Shown in pieces: positions 34,158 to 42,945 of a stretch of 64,000 nt of DNA. Below the pieces are notes generated by a model. The model made no database searches. It worked only from the letters and a program-made list of their open reading frames with translations, and had not been told where the DNA came from. This DNA is from Thermoproteota archaeon (GTDB taxonomy: Archaea; Thermoproteota; Thermoprotei_A; Sulfolobales; NBVN01), in NCBI GenBank assembly GCA_030550455.1, contig JAUQPH010000002.1, positions 226,950 to 290,949 of the forward strand, in the 5' to 3' direction. The number at the start of each line of letters is the position of its first letter. Position 1 is the stretch's first letter. Position numbers and translations under genes: made by a program.

Positions 34158-34334
34158 TCTATGGTCATCGAGACCGTCGAGCGAGAACTACTAGTCGAAA
34201 TAAAACTATCTCCAGTTGGGGTAAAGTCTCTCGCACTTGCTTTACTCAACAATTTGCAGAGCTTCGAAAAGAGGTTTGGTGAAATAAAGATTCCTACCGC
34301 ACCCGAGAAAAAAGAGCGTGATCTTAGTATATAG
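34158..34334 (+). pseudogene. 3' half of the interrupted DUF3467-like gene
   Basis: Continues in frame with 32522-32662: a TCT codon, then ATG 34161 and 57 codons containing TVERELLVEIKLSPVGVKSL and LLNNLQSFEKRFGEIKIP. The SPVGVKSLALALLNNLQSFEKRFGEI helix is the DUF3467-like signature. ATG 34161 could allow independent translation of this fragment, but there is no visible ribosome-binding site other than GGC at the element end. Read as the distal half of a gene disrupted by the IS. Confidence 0.72.
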
Positions 34335-34387
34335 TAGCGCTAAGTTAAGATACAGTAGAATACTTTAGTGAGAGACTTATTGAAAGA

Positions 34388-34400
34388 GTTTAAATATATC
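34388..34400 (+). promoter_or_regulatory. A-box upstream of the C/D box sRNA
   Basis: GTTTAAATATATC is centred about 35 bp before box C of the sRNA, in the right place to start a transcript a few bases ahead of the box. Confidence 0.5.
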
Positions 34401-34424
34401 AATGACTGCATATTGGAAGATAGA

Positions 34425-34481
34425 CAAAGTGATGAGTGTGGCGGTCTCGGATAGGTGAAGACTTAGGAGCCCCCTGATCAA
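34425..34481 (+). ncRNA. C/D box sRNA (2'-O-methylation guide)
   Basis: All four boxes are spaced exactly as archaeal C/D sRNAs require. Box C is GTGATGA (34429-34435), then a 12-nt guide GTGTGGCGGTCT, then D' as CGGA (34448-34451), a 3-nt spacer, C' as GTGAAGA (34455-34461), a 12-nt guide CTTAGGAGCCCC, and box D as CTGA (34474-34477). An A-box lies upstream. Each guide would direct 2'-O-methylation of the target base paired to the fifth nucleotide upstream of D or D'. Targets (complements AGACCGCCACAC and GGGGCTCCTAAG) need searching in rRNA and tRNA. D' deviates from CTGA by one base. Confidence 0.75.
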
Positions 34482-34813
34482 AGCTTATCTCTCTAGCTAT
34501 ACGGAGGAGACCACGATTTGTTTAGTAGAGAGCTAAACTACAAATTGCTAACTGTCTCAAACGGTTATTTCGAGTTTCATGTTTGTGTTACTTAATATAA
34601 CTAGCACAAGTTTGTTTTAACGTGCTCAAGTACTCTGTGAGCAACATGTTTTGATGAGCCAAGCCGTTCAGTAGATACTCTTCGCTACGTCTCCAGTAGC
34701 GGTAGGCTAATCGTTACGTAATCTAAATCCACAGAGGTATAACCCCTAAGTGCTTATAAAGGTTTTGATGCCCTCAGTTTCCAAGATCTACGGCAGACCG
34801 TGGGGAGGGGGCT

Positions 34814-34880
34814 CAGGGAAACCGTGGTGACTCACCCTAGGAAAACCTACGAAAGCCTAGGACGAGAAACGAAAGTGCTA
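34814..34880 (+). repeat. Structured repeat family A, copy 5
   Basis: Shares CTCACCCTAGGAAAACCTAC, AAAGCCTAGGACGAGAAACGAAAGTGCTA with the 3' part of the copy at 7384-7566 (CTCACCCTAGGAAAACCTAC, AAAACCTAGAGCGGGAAACG, GAGCTA). CCTAGG repeats can pair into a hairpin. Only the 3' part survives. Confidence 0.5.
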
Positions 34881-34969
34881 CGTAAATGATATTTCGACTC
34901 ACCCTGAGGATGAACCGAGACTTGAGGTATTGAGTTACTCATGAATACCCCTTAACACGGCTAGAGCCC

Positions 34970-35035
34970 GAGTGGGTATAGGAGGATAGAGCTGGGGTGA
35001 CGAAATCAACCCACATAAGGCGACACGAGGACTTG
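34970..35035 (+). repeat. Right-end-like relic of a tnpB element
   Basis: The + strand GACGAAATCAACCCACATAAGG, CACGAGGACTTGATCCCC matches the omega-RNA end of the full element read on its own strand (AATGAAATCAACC, ATATAAACC, CATCAGAGCTGAACCCC). It is therefore the 3' boundary of an old copy oriented left to right. No tnpB codons remain upstream. Confidence 0.45.
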
Positions 35036-35246
35036 ATCCCCCTCGTCGAATAATTATAGTAAAGCTAGGTGATAAACCAAGAGGGTTAGGTTGAAACTTA
35101 TTGTTGGCTTTAAGACGAAGTCATAGTTAACGATGAGAATTTAATAAGAGGGGAGCGAAAGGAGGTAAAACGATGAGTGGTATTAGAGCTAAAGGCATAA
35201 AGCCGTTTAAGTGAGAAAGTATCTTAAAGGTAAAAGATCGTGAGAT

Positions 35247-38200
35247 CTAGAAAGTTTCTTCTGTCGTCACCAGCCTCTCAGCTAGCTTAGTTCTTAACTT
35301 CAAGGCTATTATAACTACCGCAATAGCTACAACAGCAAGTGCGATGATGTGCGCAAATCTGCCAACTAAGGTTATTAGAGTTGGCCTTAATCGTGGAGTT
35401 AGAGTACTGTCTCTATCTAGGTAAACCATTTCTGTGTACTCTAGGTAACCTCCTTTCATAGCTCTTATAGATGTAGCACCAGCAGGTATGTTAATCCTAG
35501 CTTCACCGTTCTCATCTGTATACATCGACGATATCTCAACTCCAGTGTTTGAGTCAAGAGCTTGTATATATACGTTACTTAATCTCTCCTCTAAGTCGTT
35601 TACCACTATTACTACAAGAGTATACAACTTCCTGTTTAGTCTAATAGTATGGCTAACGTCAGAGAACACGTTAATGATTGTCGGTGATGGTGCTACATAA
35701 ATCTTTTCAGCTATGTCGACAGGTGTTATTGTAAGCAAGTACTTACCGTAGGGTACAGATAGGTTGAAACCTCGTAATGCTGTAGTTCCGTCAACTACTA
35801 AAGTTATTGTTGTGTTTAAACTAACCCTGAACCTTCCCTCTAAGTACCCGCGGGCACTAACGTCTGTAAACTTTAAGGTCACAGTATAGTTTTGTCTAAC
35901 AATATCGAGCACCAACCTACTGTTCGACAGTAGACTAAGAGTTCTCTCGAGAGGGATATAGCTGTTTGGATGTTCTTCGATAGGTTCAACACTAATAACG
36001 TAGTTTGCTGCTCTCAGAGGGAGTGAAATGCTTGGTGCGGTAGTTATTGAGTAGAGACTGCCGTTGATTATGACTTTTAGTGGTACTACAGGCTTTTCAG
36101 AGAACTTATCTCTAAATAAGATTTCGAGAACATAGATTTTTCTAAATACTAATACTGGTATCTTTGTATCAGAGTCTAGAGTAAGCTCGGCTACACCAGC
36201 TGAATAGATGTTAGCATACTCTTCTACTGGAACAACATCAATTGTGTAGTAGGCATACGGAAGACTGATGGTTTTTGGTAGCAAACCTCTATAAGCTTCG
36301 GTTCCATTGATGTATACGGATGCTTTAAGAGGGACCTCCAGTCTGGTGAGCTCGTCGAGAGCTGATACGGTGAGATCATACGTCACTCTATTAACAATAA
36401 CATCTAAGATCGTACTTCTATTGACTACCACTATAAAGGAATGCTTGCTGTATATACTACTCGCCTCTTTTGGTGGAGTAACAGTGACGTTGATTGCTCC
36501 AGCAGGTACAGTTACTGAGAGAACCGACTGTTGGTCCGAATAGCTCACTGAACCATTAATGTAAACAATTAGGCGGGATTCTATTGCTCGCCTAGTTAAT
36601 CCGTCAATAAACAGCATCGTTAGGTTGTATCGCGCTCTCTTAAGGACTAGGGTTACCGCCGTGTCTGCCTCTACCTTAATCTGGGTTCTGTAAGTCAGAT
36701 AGTATTGGTCAAGAGATTCTACGATAACTTCGTGATAACCGTAGAGTAATCTTAAGTTCAACCCATCTGGTACTCTATAGCTATAGACCTTGCCGTCTAT
36801 AATTACGTTTAGTCTTCCGAGCAGGGAACCTCCGAACTCGTCTCTCAGCGAGAGGCTGACAGAAAAGTCTCTATACTTTAAATTCGCTAGGATTAAGATA
36901 TTTTGACACTTTTCTTCGCAGTATTGGACGTCAACTACAGTAGTGTAATTGTGTATGTAGTCCTTTGGTGGGATTACAGTTATATAGTATCTCGTGCCGG
37001 GTATAATGTTTGTGAACTCTACGTCATCTCGTGTAAACACTTTAGTTATGCTCTTCTTTCTGCCCCCAATTTCGTACTCTAGAATTACTCTAGAACCATT
37101 AACCCATTCTTGAGGAGCAGGTGGTAGTACTCTAACGAATAGCGATGGTGCTATGTAATCATTCAAGTTTACCGGCGTAGGAGAAGCTATGGCTGGACCC
37201 AAGTTCATAACTACATAAAGCTTAGATGGTGTTACCAATGCCAACAATCCAGCTCCAGGTAACGACGAGGCCGAAACCAACCCCTCAACTGTAAATTCAG
37301 CTTGAAAACCGACTCTCAGTATTGGTAGCTGATATGGCGTAAGGGTTACAACCTGCACACCTCTAGTGGAGAAAGTAAAGTAAGATGAGTAAGACACCGG
37401 CAACATCCTCACTAAGGAACCTAGGGTGACTATTGCTTGAGCGAAATAGTAGCCGTTCCTTAAGCTATCGAACTTGTAATGCTTAACCCTTCCGTCAGAG
37501 AACCCTATGACTATATCGTCCCTAGAGTACGCTACTATGTCCACGATAGATACTGGCGTCATTCCTAGGTATTCTGTGCCAACAGAGGTGGAGGGTTTTA
37601 AACTAAATGTGTAATCAAGGTTGTAGAGCTCTATGAAAGTTTTATTCATTATAGCGATTATGTAACCTCCTCCGTAATCAATGAAGTGAGGTAGAGTTAC
37701 GGTAGGATAAAACTCTTTATCGAGAGATCTTATAACTCTATAACTTACCGGGGCGTTAGTGACGTCCAGAAAATCTATGTAGTATTTAGCGAAAAACGGA
37801 ATCCCGTATACTTCCTCTGCTACTTCTGTAGAGACTTTCTCAGGTATAGTTACTACAACTTTGAATCTCTTCGCTATAGCTGATGTGTTGATATTCTCTC
37901 TTACAAGAAACCTCCTAGCTACCCCTACTACTGTTATATTGGCTAAGTAGCCCCTAGGTATCGGGACGAGAGCCCTGCCACTGCCGTCAGCATTCCAACC
38001 ATAAACTCTTCTCGCTTTAGTGACAGGGTCTTGAAGTGACACCTCGATTAGCGCTCCTCCAGCTGGTTCGATTAGAGTTGCGTTAACGACGTGACTTACG
38101 TTTAGTTCCGCAATTACTGTATCTATGTACGGCGCCCAAAAGAGGGCTATACTATCAGCTCTATAGTAGTAGCCATCGGGAGTATAAAACTTGGCGGGAA

Positions 38201-38876
38201 CGGCGACTTGAGGGTAAACACGCTTATAGTAAGTAGTAGCAGTAGTAACGACTTGTGGAGAAATAACGAAAGCCCCCAAGAGGTCTTCATCGAAGACGTA
38301 TACGTAGCAGTTAGTGCATAAACCTGTTGGAAATCCTTCACTAACTGTTGCTATTATCTTATATCTACCGGCAGCTCTGGCTACAAAGAGGTTAAGGACT
38401 CTATAGTCAGCACCCTGTATTAGGTGTAACAGCTGGTAAAGTCTCCCTCTATCGATTTTGAAAAGGTATATCTCACCTCTATCGCTACCTACAGCGAATC
38501 TAGTCGGTGGGTATCCGTCTACAGCTGTAGTCGTTACTTTACCAGCTAAGGGGTAAGACTGCACTATTTTTGGTCCTTCTATGGGGTCTTCTAAGCTAAC
38601 AACGACTACAGCTGAGTGCTCTCTGTAACTTACTACTAGGACTAAGTGAGTAGTGTTTAAAGCTAAAACGTCAACTATTGTGAAGTTGAAATCATACTTT
38701 AAAACTATCGGGTGCGGAATGTCCGCATACTTGGTAGCGGATAATACTTCAGGCGTAACTACTGGTGCTATTGTTCCAACTATAGCTAGAACCAGTAGTA
38801 CTACCGAGTACTTAAACCACAGCACGCGCAACACCTTCGTAAATTTATCTAACGGATATTTATTGGTAAATAACAA
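35247..38876 (-). CDS. Giant secreted/membrane-anchored surface protein with PEGA-like repeats
   Basis: 1,209 residues, TTG 38876. An N-terminal hydrophobic signal (VLWFKYSVVLLVLAIVGTIAPVV) is followed by a large beta-rich region to about residue 560 with repeated short strands, probably a propeller. From about residue 650 come at least five similar 75-95-residue modules (YNLTMLFIDGLTRRAIESRLIVYING; YDLTVSALDELTRLEVPLKASVYING; YVLEILFRDKFSEKP; YTVTLKFTDVSARGYLEG; YTLVVIVVNDLEERLSNVYI) of carboxypeptidase-regulatory or PEGA type. A single C-terminal helix (FAHIIALAVVAIAVVIIALKL) anchors it. Many Asn-x-Ser/Thr sites suggest N-glycosylation. It is divergent from the pilus-type operon and could be its adhesin or a cell-surface stalk; the link is inferred. 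Confidence 0.7.
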   Translation of the reverse strand: MLFTNKYPLDKFTKVLRVLWFKYSVVLLVLAIVGTIAPVVTPEVLSATKYADIPHPIVLKYDFNFTIVDVLALNTTHLVLVVSYREHSAVVVVSLEDPIEGPKIVQSYPLAGKVTTTAVDGYPPTRFAVGSDRGEIYLFKIDRGRLYQLLHLIQGADYRVLNLFVARAAGRYKIIATVSEGFPTGLCTNCYVYVFDEDLLGAFVISPQVVTTATTYYKRVYPQVAVPAKFYTPDGYYYRADSIALFWAPYIDTVIAELNVSHVVNATLIEPAGGALIEVSLQDPVTKARRVYGWNADGSGRALVPIPRGYLANITVVGVARRFLVRENINTSAIAKRFKVVVTIPEKVSTEVAEEVYGIPFFAKYYIDFLDVTNAPVSYRVIRSLDKEFYPTVTLPHFIDYGGGYIIAIMNKTFIELYNLDYTFSLKPSTSVGTEYLGMTPVSIVDIVAYSRDDIVIGFSDGRVKHYKFDSLRNGYYFAQAIVTLGSLVRMLPVSYSSYFTFSTRGVQVVTLTPYQLPILRVGFQAEFTVEGLVSASSLPGAGLLALVTPSKLYVVMNLGPAIASPTPVNLNDYIAPSLFVRVLPPAPQEWVNGSRVILEYEIGGRKKSITKVFTRDDVEFTNIIPGTRYYITVIPPKDYIHNYTTVVDVQYCEEKCQNILILANLKYRDFSVSLSLRDEFGGSLLGRLNVIIDGKVYSYRVPDGLNLRLLYGYHEVIVESLDQYYLTYRTQIKVEADTAVTLVLKRARYNLTMLFIDGLTRRAIESRLIVYINGSVSYSDQQSVLSVTVPAGAINVTVTPPKEASSIYSKHSFIVVVNRSTILDVIVNRVTYDLTVSALDELTRLEVPLKASVYINGTEAYRGLLPKTISLPYAYYTIDVVPVEEYANIYSAGVAELTLDSDTKIPVLVFRKIYVLEILFRDKFSEKPVVPLKVIINGSLYSITTAPSISLPLRAANYVISVEPIEEHPNSYIPLERTLSLLSNSRLVLDIVRQNYTVTLKFTDVSARGYLEGRFRVSLNTTITLVVDGTTALRGFNLSVPYGKYLLTITPVDIAEKIYVAPSPTIINVFSDVSHTIRLNRKLYTLVVIVVNDLEERLSNVYIQALDSNTGVEISSMYTDENGEARINIPAGATSIRAMKGGYLEYTEMVYLDRDSTLTPRLRPTLITLVGRFAHIIALAVVAIAVVIIALKLRTKLAERLVTTEETF

Positions 38877-38896
38877 GTCTGTGGGGGCACTATTAA

Positions 38897-40513
38897 GTGA
38901 AGTTAAAACTTCCTAAGCTTTTGATAAAGAAGAGTTCAGAAGGTAAAGACAAGGATGTGATAGACTCTGTAGTAGATGTAGAGCCGGTTAAGCCGATCGT
39001 AAGCCCGGAGAGACTTAGGCTGTCGGTAGTCCGCGGAGACGCTAAGCTTCTCGAGACCTACGCACTTTATGAACCCTGGGCCTATGCTTACATAACGGAG
39101 GATTTAGCTACCGGCACTGTAAACTACGTAGTCTACGAGATAGGCCTGACTCCTCAGGAAGAGTCCGTTTATAAGAACATTGTGGACTACATAATGTGGG
39201 AGCTAGAGCCACCCAAGATTCCCATAGAGGACGTAAGAGAGTATATCTCCAGGTTCGCTAGGAGAGCTATAAGACTATTTCAGCTCCGACTCGGGAGAAC
39301 GCCTGGTTTATCTTGGAGTAAGATAGGATACTACATAGAGAGAAACATTATTGGGTACGGACCTATAGACCCCCTAATGCGGGACCCCAACATCGAGGAT
39401 ATATCTTGTAACGGTCCAGGAATCCCAGTCTATGTCTGGCACAGAAGGTACGAGTACCTACCGACTTCGGTAGTCTTCAGAACTTCGCAAGAACTAGATG
39501 AGTTCGTAGTAAAACTAGCTCACCTAGCTGGTAAACATATCTCGGTTGCTTACCCAGTATTAGATGCTATAATACCTGGAGGACATAGAGTAGCAGCAAC
39601 TTTCCAAAAGGAAATTAGCACTAAAGGCTCAACTTTTACTATAAGGAAGTTTAAGGAAGACCCAATAACGATAGTGGACCTTGTAAACTACGGTACTATA
39701 TCACCTGAGATAGCAGCATACTTTTGGCTCGCAATGGACTTTAAGATGACGACCCTCATTCTCGGAGTAACAGGGGCTGGTAAAACCTCAACTCTAAACG
39801 CTCTAGCTAACCTCCTCAGACCTACCTACAAGATTGTCACAATCGAGGACACTCCGGAGCTTAGGTTACCTCAGGAGAACTGGGTTCAGCTAACAGGTAG
39901 ACCCTCCTACTTGGTCTCTGGAGTTTCCGAAATAAAGCTCTACGATCTAGTCAAGATATCTCTTAGGTATAGACCTGACGTAGTCATCGTCGGTGAGGTT
40001 AGAGGAGAAGAAGCTTACGTACTCTTTCAAGCAATCGCTACCGGGCATAGTGGAATAACTACTTTACACGCAGAAGATATAGATGCTGCTGTGAAGAGGC
40101 TTACTTCCCCACCTATGAATATACCTAATACTTACATACCTTTAGTCAACATGGCATTAGTAATAAAGCGAGTAACTAAGCTTGATGAAACTGGGAGGCC
40201 TAGACCTGTAAGAAGAGTTACAAATATATGGGAAATAGAAGACTACGGTAAGTATAAGGAACTGGCTTCCTGGGACCCAGTAAGAGACAGGTTTAAAGTA
40301 AACCTTAAGGAGTCATTGATAGTTGAGAGAGTGGCGAGAATGAAGGGTCTCGACATCGGAGAGGTGATAGAAGACATAATAAAGAGGAAGTCTATAATTG
40401 ACTACTTAGTGGCTACTGGAAGGAGATCGTATAAGGAAATAGCGACATACGTTTACAACTACTACCATAAACCTAGTGAGGTGCTTAAAGAAATTGGCTT
40501 CAAAGAAGGGTAA
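38897..40513 (+). CDS. Type IV pilus/archaellum-type secretion ATPase (GspE/PilT superfamily)
   Basis: Hexameric ATPase that drives assembly of type IV pilus-like filaments, 538 residues, GTG 38897. The CTD has Walker A GVTGAGKTSTLNALA near residue 293, the Asp box KIVTIEDTPELRLPQ near residue 318, Walker B RPDVVIVGEVRGEEAYVL near residue 359, and the His box HSGITTLHAED near residue 383. The NTD includes the GYGPIDPLMRDPNIEDISCNGPGIPVYVWHRRYEYL block near residue 153, typical of archaeal members. It ends over the start of a TadC-like gene by 38 bp. No FlaI neighbours (FlaH, FlaF) are present, so this is an Aap/Ups-like pilus or a secretion system, not an archaellum. Confidence 0.9.
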   Translation: MKLKLPKLLIKKSSEGKDKDVIDSVVDVEPVKPIVSPERLRLSVVRGDAKLLETYALYEPWAYAYITEDLATGTVNYVVYEIGLTPQEESVYKNIVDYIMWELEPPKIPIEDVREYISRFARRAIRLFQLRLGRTPGLSWSKIGYYIERNIIGYGPIDPLMRDPNIEDISCNGPGIPVYVWHRRYEYLPTSVVFRTSQELDEFVVKLAHLAGKHISVAYPVLDAIIPGGHRVAATFQKEISTKGSTFTIRKFKEDPITIVDLVNYGTISPEIAAYFWLAMDFKMTTLILGVTGAGKTSTLNALANLLRPTYKIVTIEDTPELRLPQENWVQLTGRPSYLVSGVSEIKLYDLVKISLRYRPDVVIVGEVRGEEAYVLFQAIATGHSGITTLHAEDIDAAVKRLTSPPMNIPNTYIPLVNMALVIKRVTKLDETGRPRPVRRVTNIWEIEDYGKYKELASWDPVRDRFKVNLKESLIVERVARMKGLDIGEVIEDIIKRKSIIDYLVATGRRSYKEIATYVYNYYHKPSEVLKEIGFKEG

Positions 40514-42266
40514 GCCTGCCTATAGCCTCTCTGAGGCTTATACAGCACTAGCTCTCGTACTCTTCGAGAGAATAGCGAGGAAAATGTCTGAAATATTTCA
40601 GCTGGATACAGTATTTAGACGTGCCGCCATAACGTCACACCCCGTAGCTTACTCAGCGAGAATTGTTTTAAACACCACAATATCTACTATTGCTATAAGC
40701 GTCCCGCTACTCATTATGGCTATAACTATGAACCTACCATTAGTCGTTAGGGCGATTTCTGCTCTCGTGGCTGTAATAGTCCCTATAATCGTACTTGCGT
40801 TCGGCTTTGCCTATCCGTACCTTAAGGTCTCTTCTAGGAATAGCTCCGTCTCGAACGAGCTTCCCTTCTTTCTTGTTTATGCCGCAACCCTATTTAGGGG
40901 TGGAGTAAGTCTTGAAAAGGTTATGGAGAGAGTGGCTAGCCTTAAGCTATTCGTGGGTATGAGGGCAGAAGCTCAAAGGGTTTTAGCTAGATATAAGTTC
41001 TTCGGTGAGGATCCTGTAACAGCGATAGAGAGAGTGGCTATAGATCATCCGAACAGCAGGTTTAGAGACGTCATCTTGGGGTACACGACAACATTGAAGA
41101 CTGGGGGAGACGTTCTTCACTACCTACAGATAAGAACGGAAGAAATACTTAATAACAGAATGAACGACATCAGAGCCCTAGTTAGTAGACTGGCTTCCTA
41201 CTTAGAGGCGTATATAGTGTTCGGTGTAGTTGTATCCCTAACGGTCTTTGTCTTGTTTGCCTCTATGGGAGCGGTAGGACTCGCGGCGGGTGGAGGAGTT
41301 GTAGCTCTCCCAGTAGGGTTATCCGCAGATACGACACTTCCCACTCTCTACAACTTTGTGGTTGTTCCAGCGATAGGAATGCTTGTTCTATTGGCTATAT
41401 ATAGTACGATACCGCGAACACCCATAGGCGTAAAGGAACCCATGTTGCTCCTGCTAATCACTTTACCGATCGGGGCTATAATTGGACTTGCTACGGCACT
41501 CACACTATCTCCCAAGCTAATCGGTGGTATCTCGAGTGGTAGGGATCTGGCGTCACTGCTTGTTGGACTTGCTGTATTTACTATAGTAGCTTTTACACCA
41601 CCAGCTGTGGATTACTTCAGGATATCTAGGAGGCAAAGAGGCCTTGTGAGGAGCACAGCATCGTTTCTGAGGGACCTAAGTGAGACACGTAAAACCGGTT
41701 TAAGTCCTGAGAGATGCATTATAAATCTCTCATCGAGACCCTATGGGACACTATCTCCTGTAATAAGGAAGGCTGCGGCAGCTCTCTACTCCGGTATGTC
41801 TGTGGATATAGCTATTAGGAAAGCCTTAGCGGGCGTCCGAGATTGGTTTACTCTAGTAGTCTTCAGGTTCTTAGTAGACTCGATATCAGTAGGTGGAGGC
41901 TCACCAGAAATAGTAGACTCTCTTGCTAGGTTTACAACAGTTCTAGCGGAGTCCGAATTGGAGCTTAGGAGAAGGCTGAGAGCTTACGTACTATTACCTT
42001 ATTTTGGGTCAATTCTACTAGCTTCAGCACCAGTTATAATACTGTGGATGCTTACTTCTTTTGTAGGAACTGTTCAACCCGCAAGCTTGATTCCCATGAT
42101 AACGTCACTAACTATAGGGTCATACATAAACTCCATGATTATGGGCTTAATAGCAGGTGTTACGTCAGAGCAGGCGGTATGCGCAGGCTTTAAACACATA
42201 ATAGCTATGACGTTAGTCTCCATCTCTACAACTCTAATTACCTTATACTACCTAGGGTTGGTGTAG
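40476..42266 (+). CDS. TadC/FlaJ-type membrane platform protein of the pilus system
   Basis: 596 residues with two copies of the T2SF fold (residues about 95-235 and 400-520), each ending in a cytoplasmic helical bundle. Hydrophobic pairs are seen near residues 65-115 (VAYSARIVLNTTISTIAISVPLLIMAITM), 245-275, 290-345, and at the C-terminus (MGLIAGVTSEQAVCAGFKHIIAMTLVSISTTLITLYYLG). About eight to nine transmembrane helices. This is the platform on which the upstream ATPase acts. Its starts (GTG 40476, TTG 40494) both lie within the ATPase 3' end. The stop (42264-42266) is 1 bp before the pilin-like gene. Confidence 0.85.
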   Translation: MRCLKKLASKKGKPAYSLSEAYTALALVLFERIARKMSEIFQLDTVFRRAAITSHPVAYSARIVLNTTISTIAISVPLLIMAITMNLPLVVRAISALVAVIVPIIVLAFGFAYPYLKVSSRNSSVSNELPFFLVYAATLFRGGVSLEKVMERVASLKLFVGMRAEAQRVLARYKFFGEDPVTAIERVAIDHPNSRFRDVILGYTTTLKTGGDVLHYLQIRTEEILNNRMNDIRALVSRLASYLEAYIVFGVVVSLTVFVLFASMGAVGLAAGGGVVALPVGLSADTTLPTLYNFVVVPAIGMLVLLAIYSTIPRTPIGVKEPMLLLLITLPIGAIIGLATALTLSPKLIGGISSGRDLASLLVGLAVFTIVAFTPPAVDYFRISRRQRGLVRSTASFLRDLSETRKTGLSPERCIINLSSRPYGTLSPVIRKAAAALYSGMSVDIAIRKALAGVRDWFTLVVFRFLVDSISVGGGSPEIVDSLARFTTVLAESELELRRRLRAYVLLPYFGSILLASAPVIILWMLTSFVGTVQPASLIPMITSLTIGSYINSMIMGLIAGVTSEQAVCAGFKHIIAMTLVSISTTLITLYYLGLV

Positions 42267-42267
42267 T

Positions 42268-42771
42268 ATGGTCGAAAAGCTCTCTCCAAGGAAGTTTAAA
42301 CGTGGGGTTTATCCGCTAATCGTAAGGGTCTTGCTGATAGCTGTAGCCCTAGTCTTAATTTTAGCGATCGTAAGCTACATATATAGCTTAGTAACATCAA
42401 CTAGAGAGTACTTCGAGCTCAAACCGCTACTCTATATAACCTATACTGGATTGAACCCAGTTCCGACTCTGTCAATTTATGCTCATAATGATGGAGTCAG
42501 GTCTGAGACCCTACTCAAGGTCGAGATTATGACCGGTGGTGGCAGCTATTTGTGTGAAAAAGAGGTGCTGATAGAAGCTGGTTTTCGAGGTTATATAGTA
42601 GTGGTCGAACCTTCTGTAGACCTAACGGTAGGTCCAGGCGATAAGTTAGTTAAGTGTAAGTGGCAAATTCAAGGAACTCCTGAGCTAGTAGGAGGAGACT
42701 TCTACATCGTGAAGCTCTACACAGCTCGTCACGGCATTATGACCCTCAACGTATTATGCAGAGAAACGTGA
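42268..42771 (+). CDS. Type IV pilin-like protein with a class III-type signal
   Basis: 167 residues. The N-terminus RKFKRGVYPLIVRVLLIAVALVLILAIV has the KRG-V cleavage context for the archaeal prepilin peptidase PibD, followed by the hydrophobic filament-forming helix. The remaining 120 residues are a beta-rich globular domain (LLYITYTGLNPVPTLSIYAHNDGVR) with a few cysteines (near residues 96, 124 and 164). It lies right after the platform gene and is the likely subunit or minor pilin of this three-gene unit. Only one pilin gene is present. ATG 42268. Cleavage needs experimental proof. Confidence 0.72.
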   Translation: MVEKLSPRKFKRGVYPLIVRVLLIAVALVLILAIVSYIYSLVTSTREYFELKPLLYITYTGLNPVPTLSIYAHNDGVRSETLLKVEIMTGGGSYLCEKEVLIEAGFRGYIVVVEPSVDLTVGPGDKLVKCKWQIQGTPELVGGDFYIVKLYTARHGIMTLNVLCRET

Positions 42772-42945
42772 CGTTGCTGCAAAATAGCTCTGTAGTAAGA
42801 TACTGTTTGGTCATACTTGATCAATAGCGTGCGAACAGTAATATCGTGACTTAATATGTAATATGTAACTTGTGCCAAAAGGGATCTTCGTTGAAGAGGT
42901 TAGAGGTATTTAAGTTTGAGAGAACAAGATTACTCCGGTGTATTG

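Larger units (their letters stand above)
34482..35246. other. 765-bp intergenic region with IS debris
   Basis: No intact gene. Two relics are visible: a family A piece at 34814-34880 and a right-end-like sequence at about 34970-35035, both annotated separately. A GTTTTGATGCCC motif near 34763 and a TTATAAAGG box near 34754 could be promoter-like. The last 100 bp are AT-rich up to the stop of the surface protein. Confidence 0.45.
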
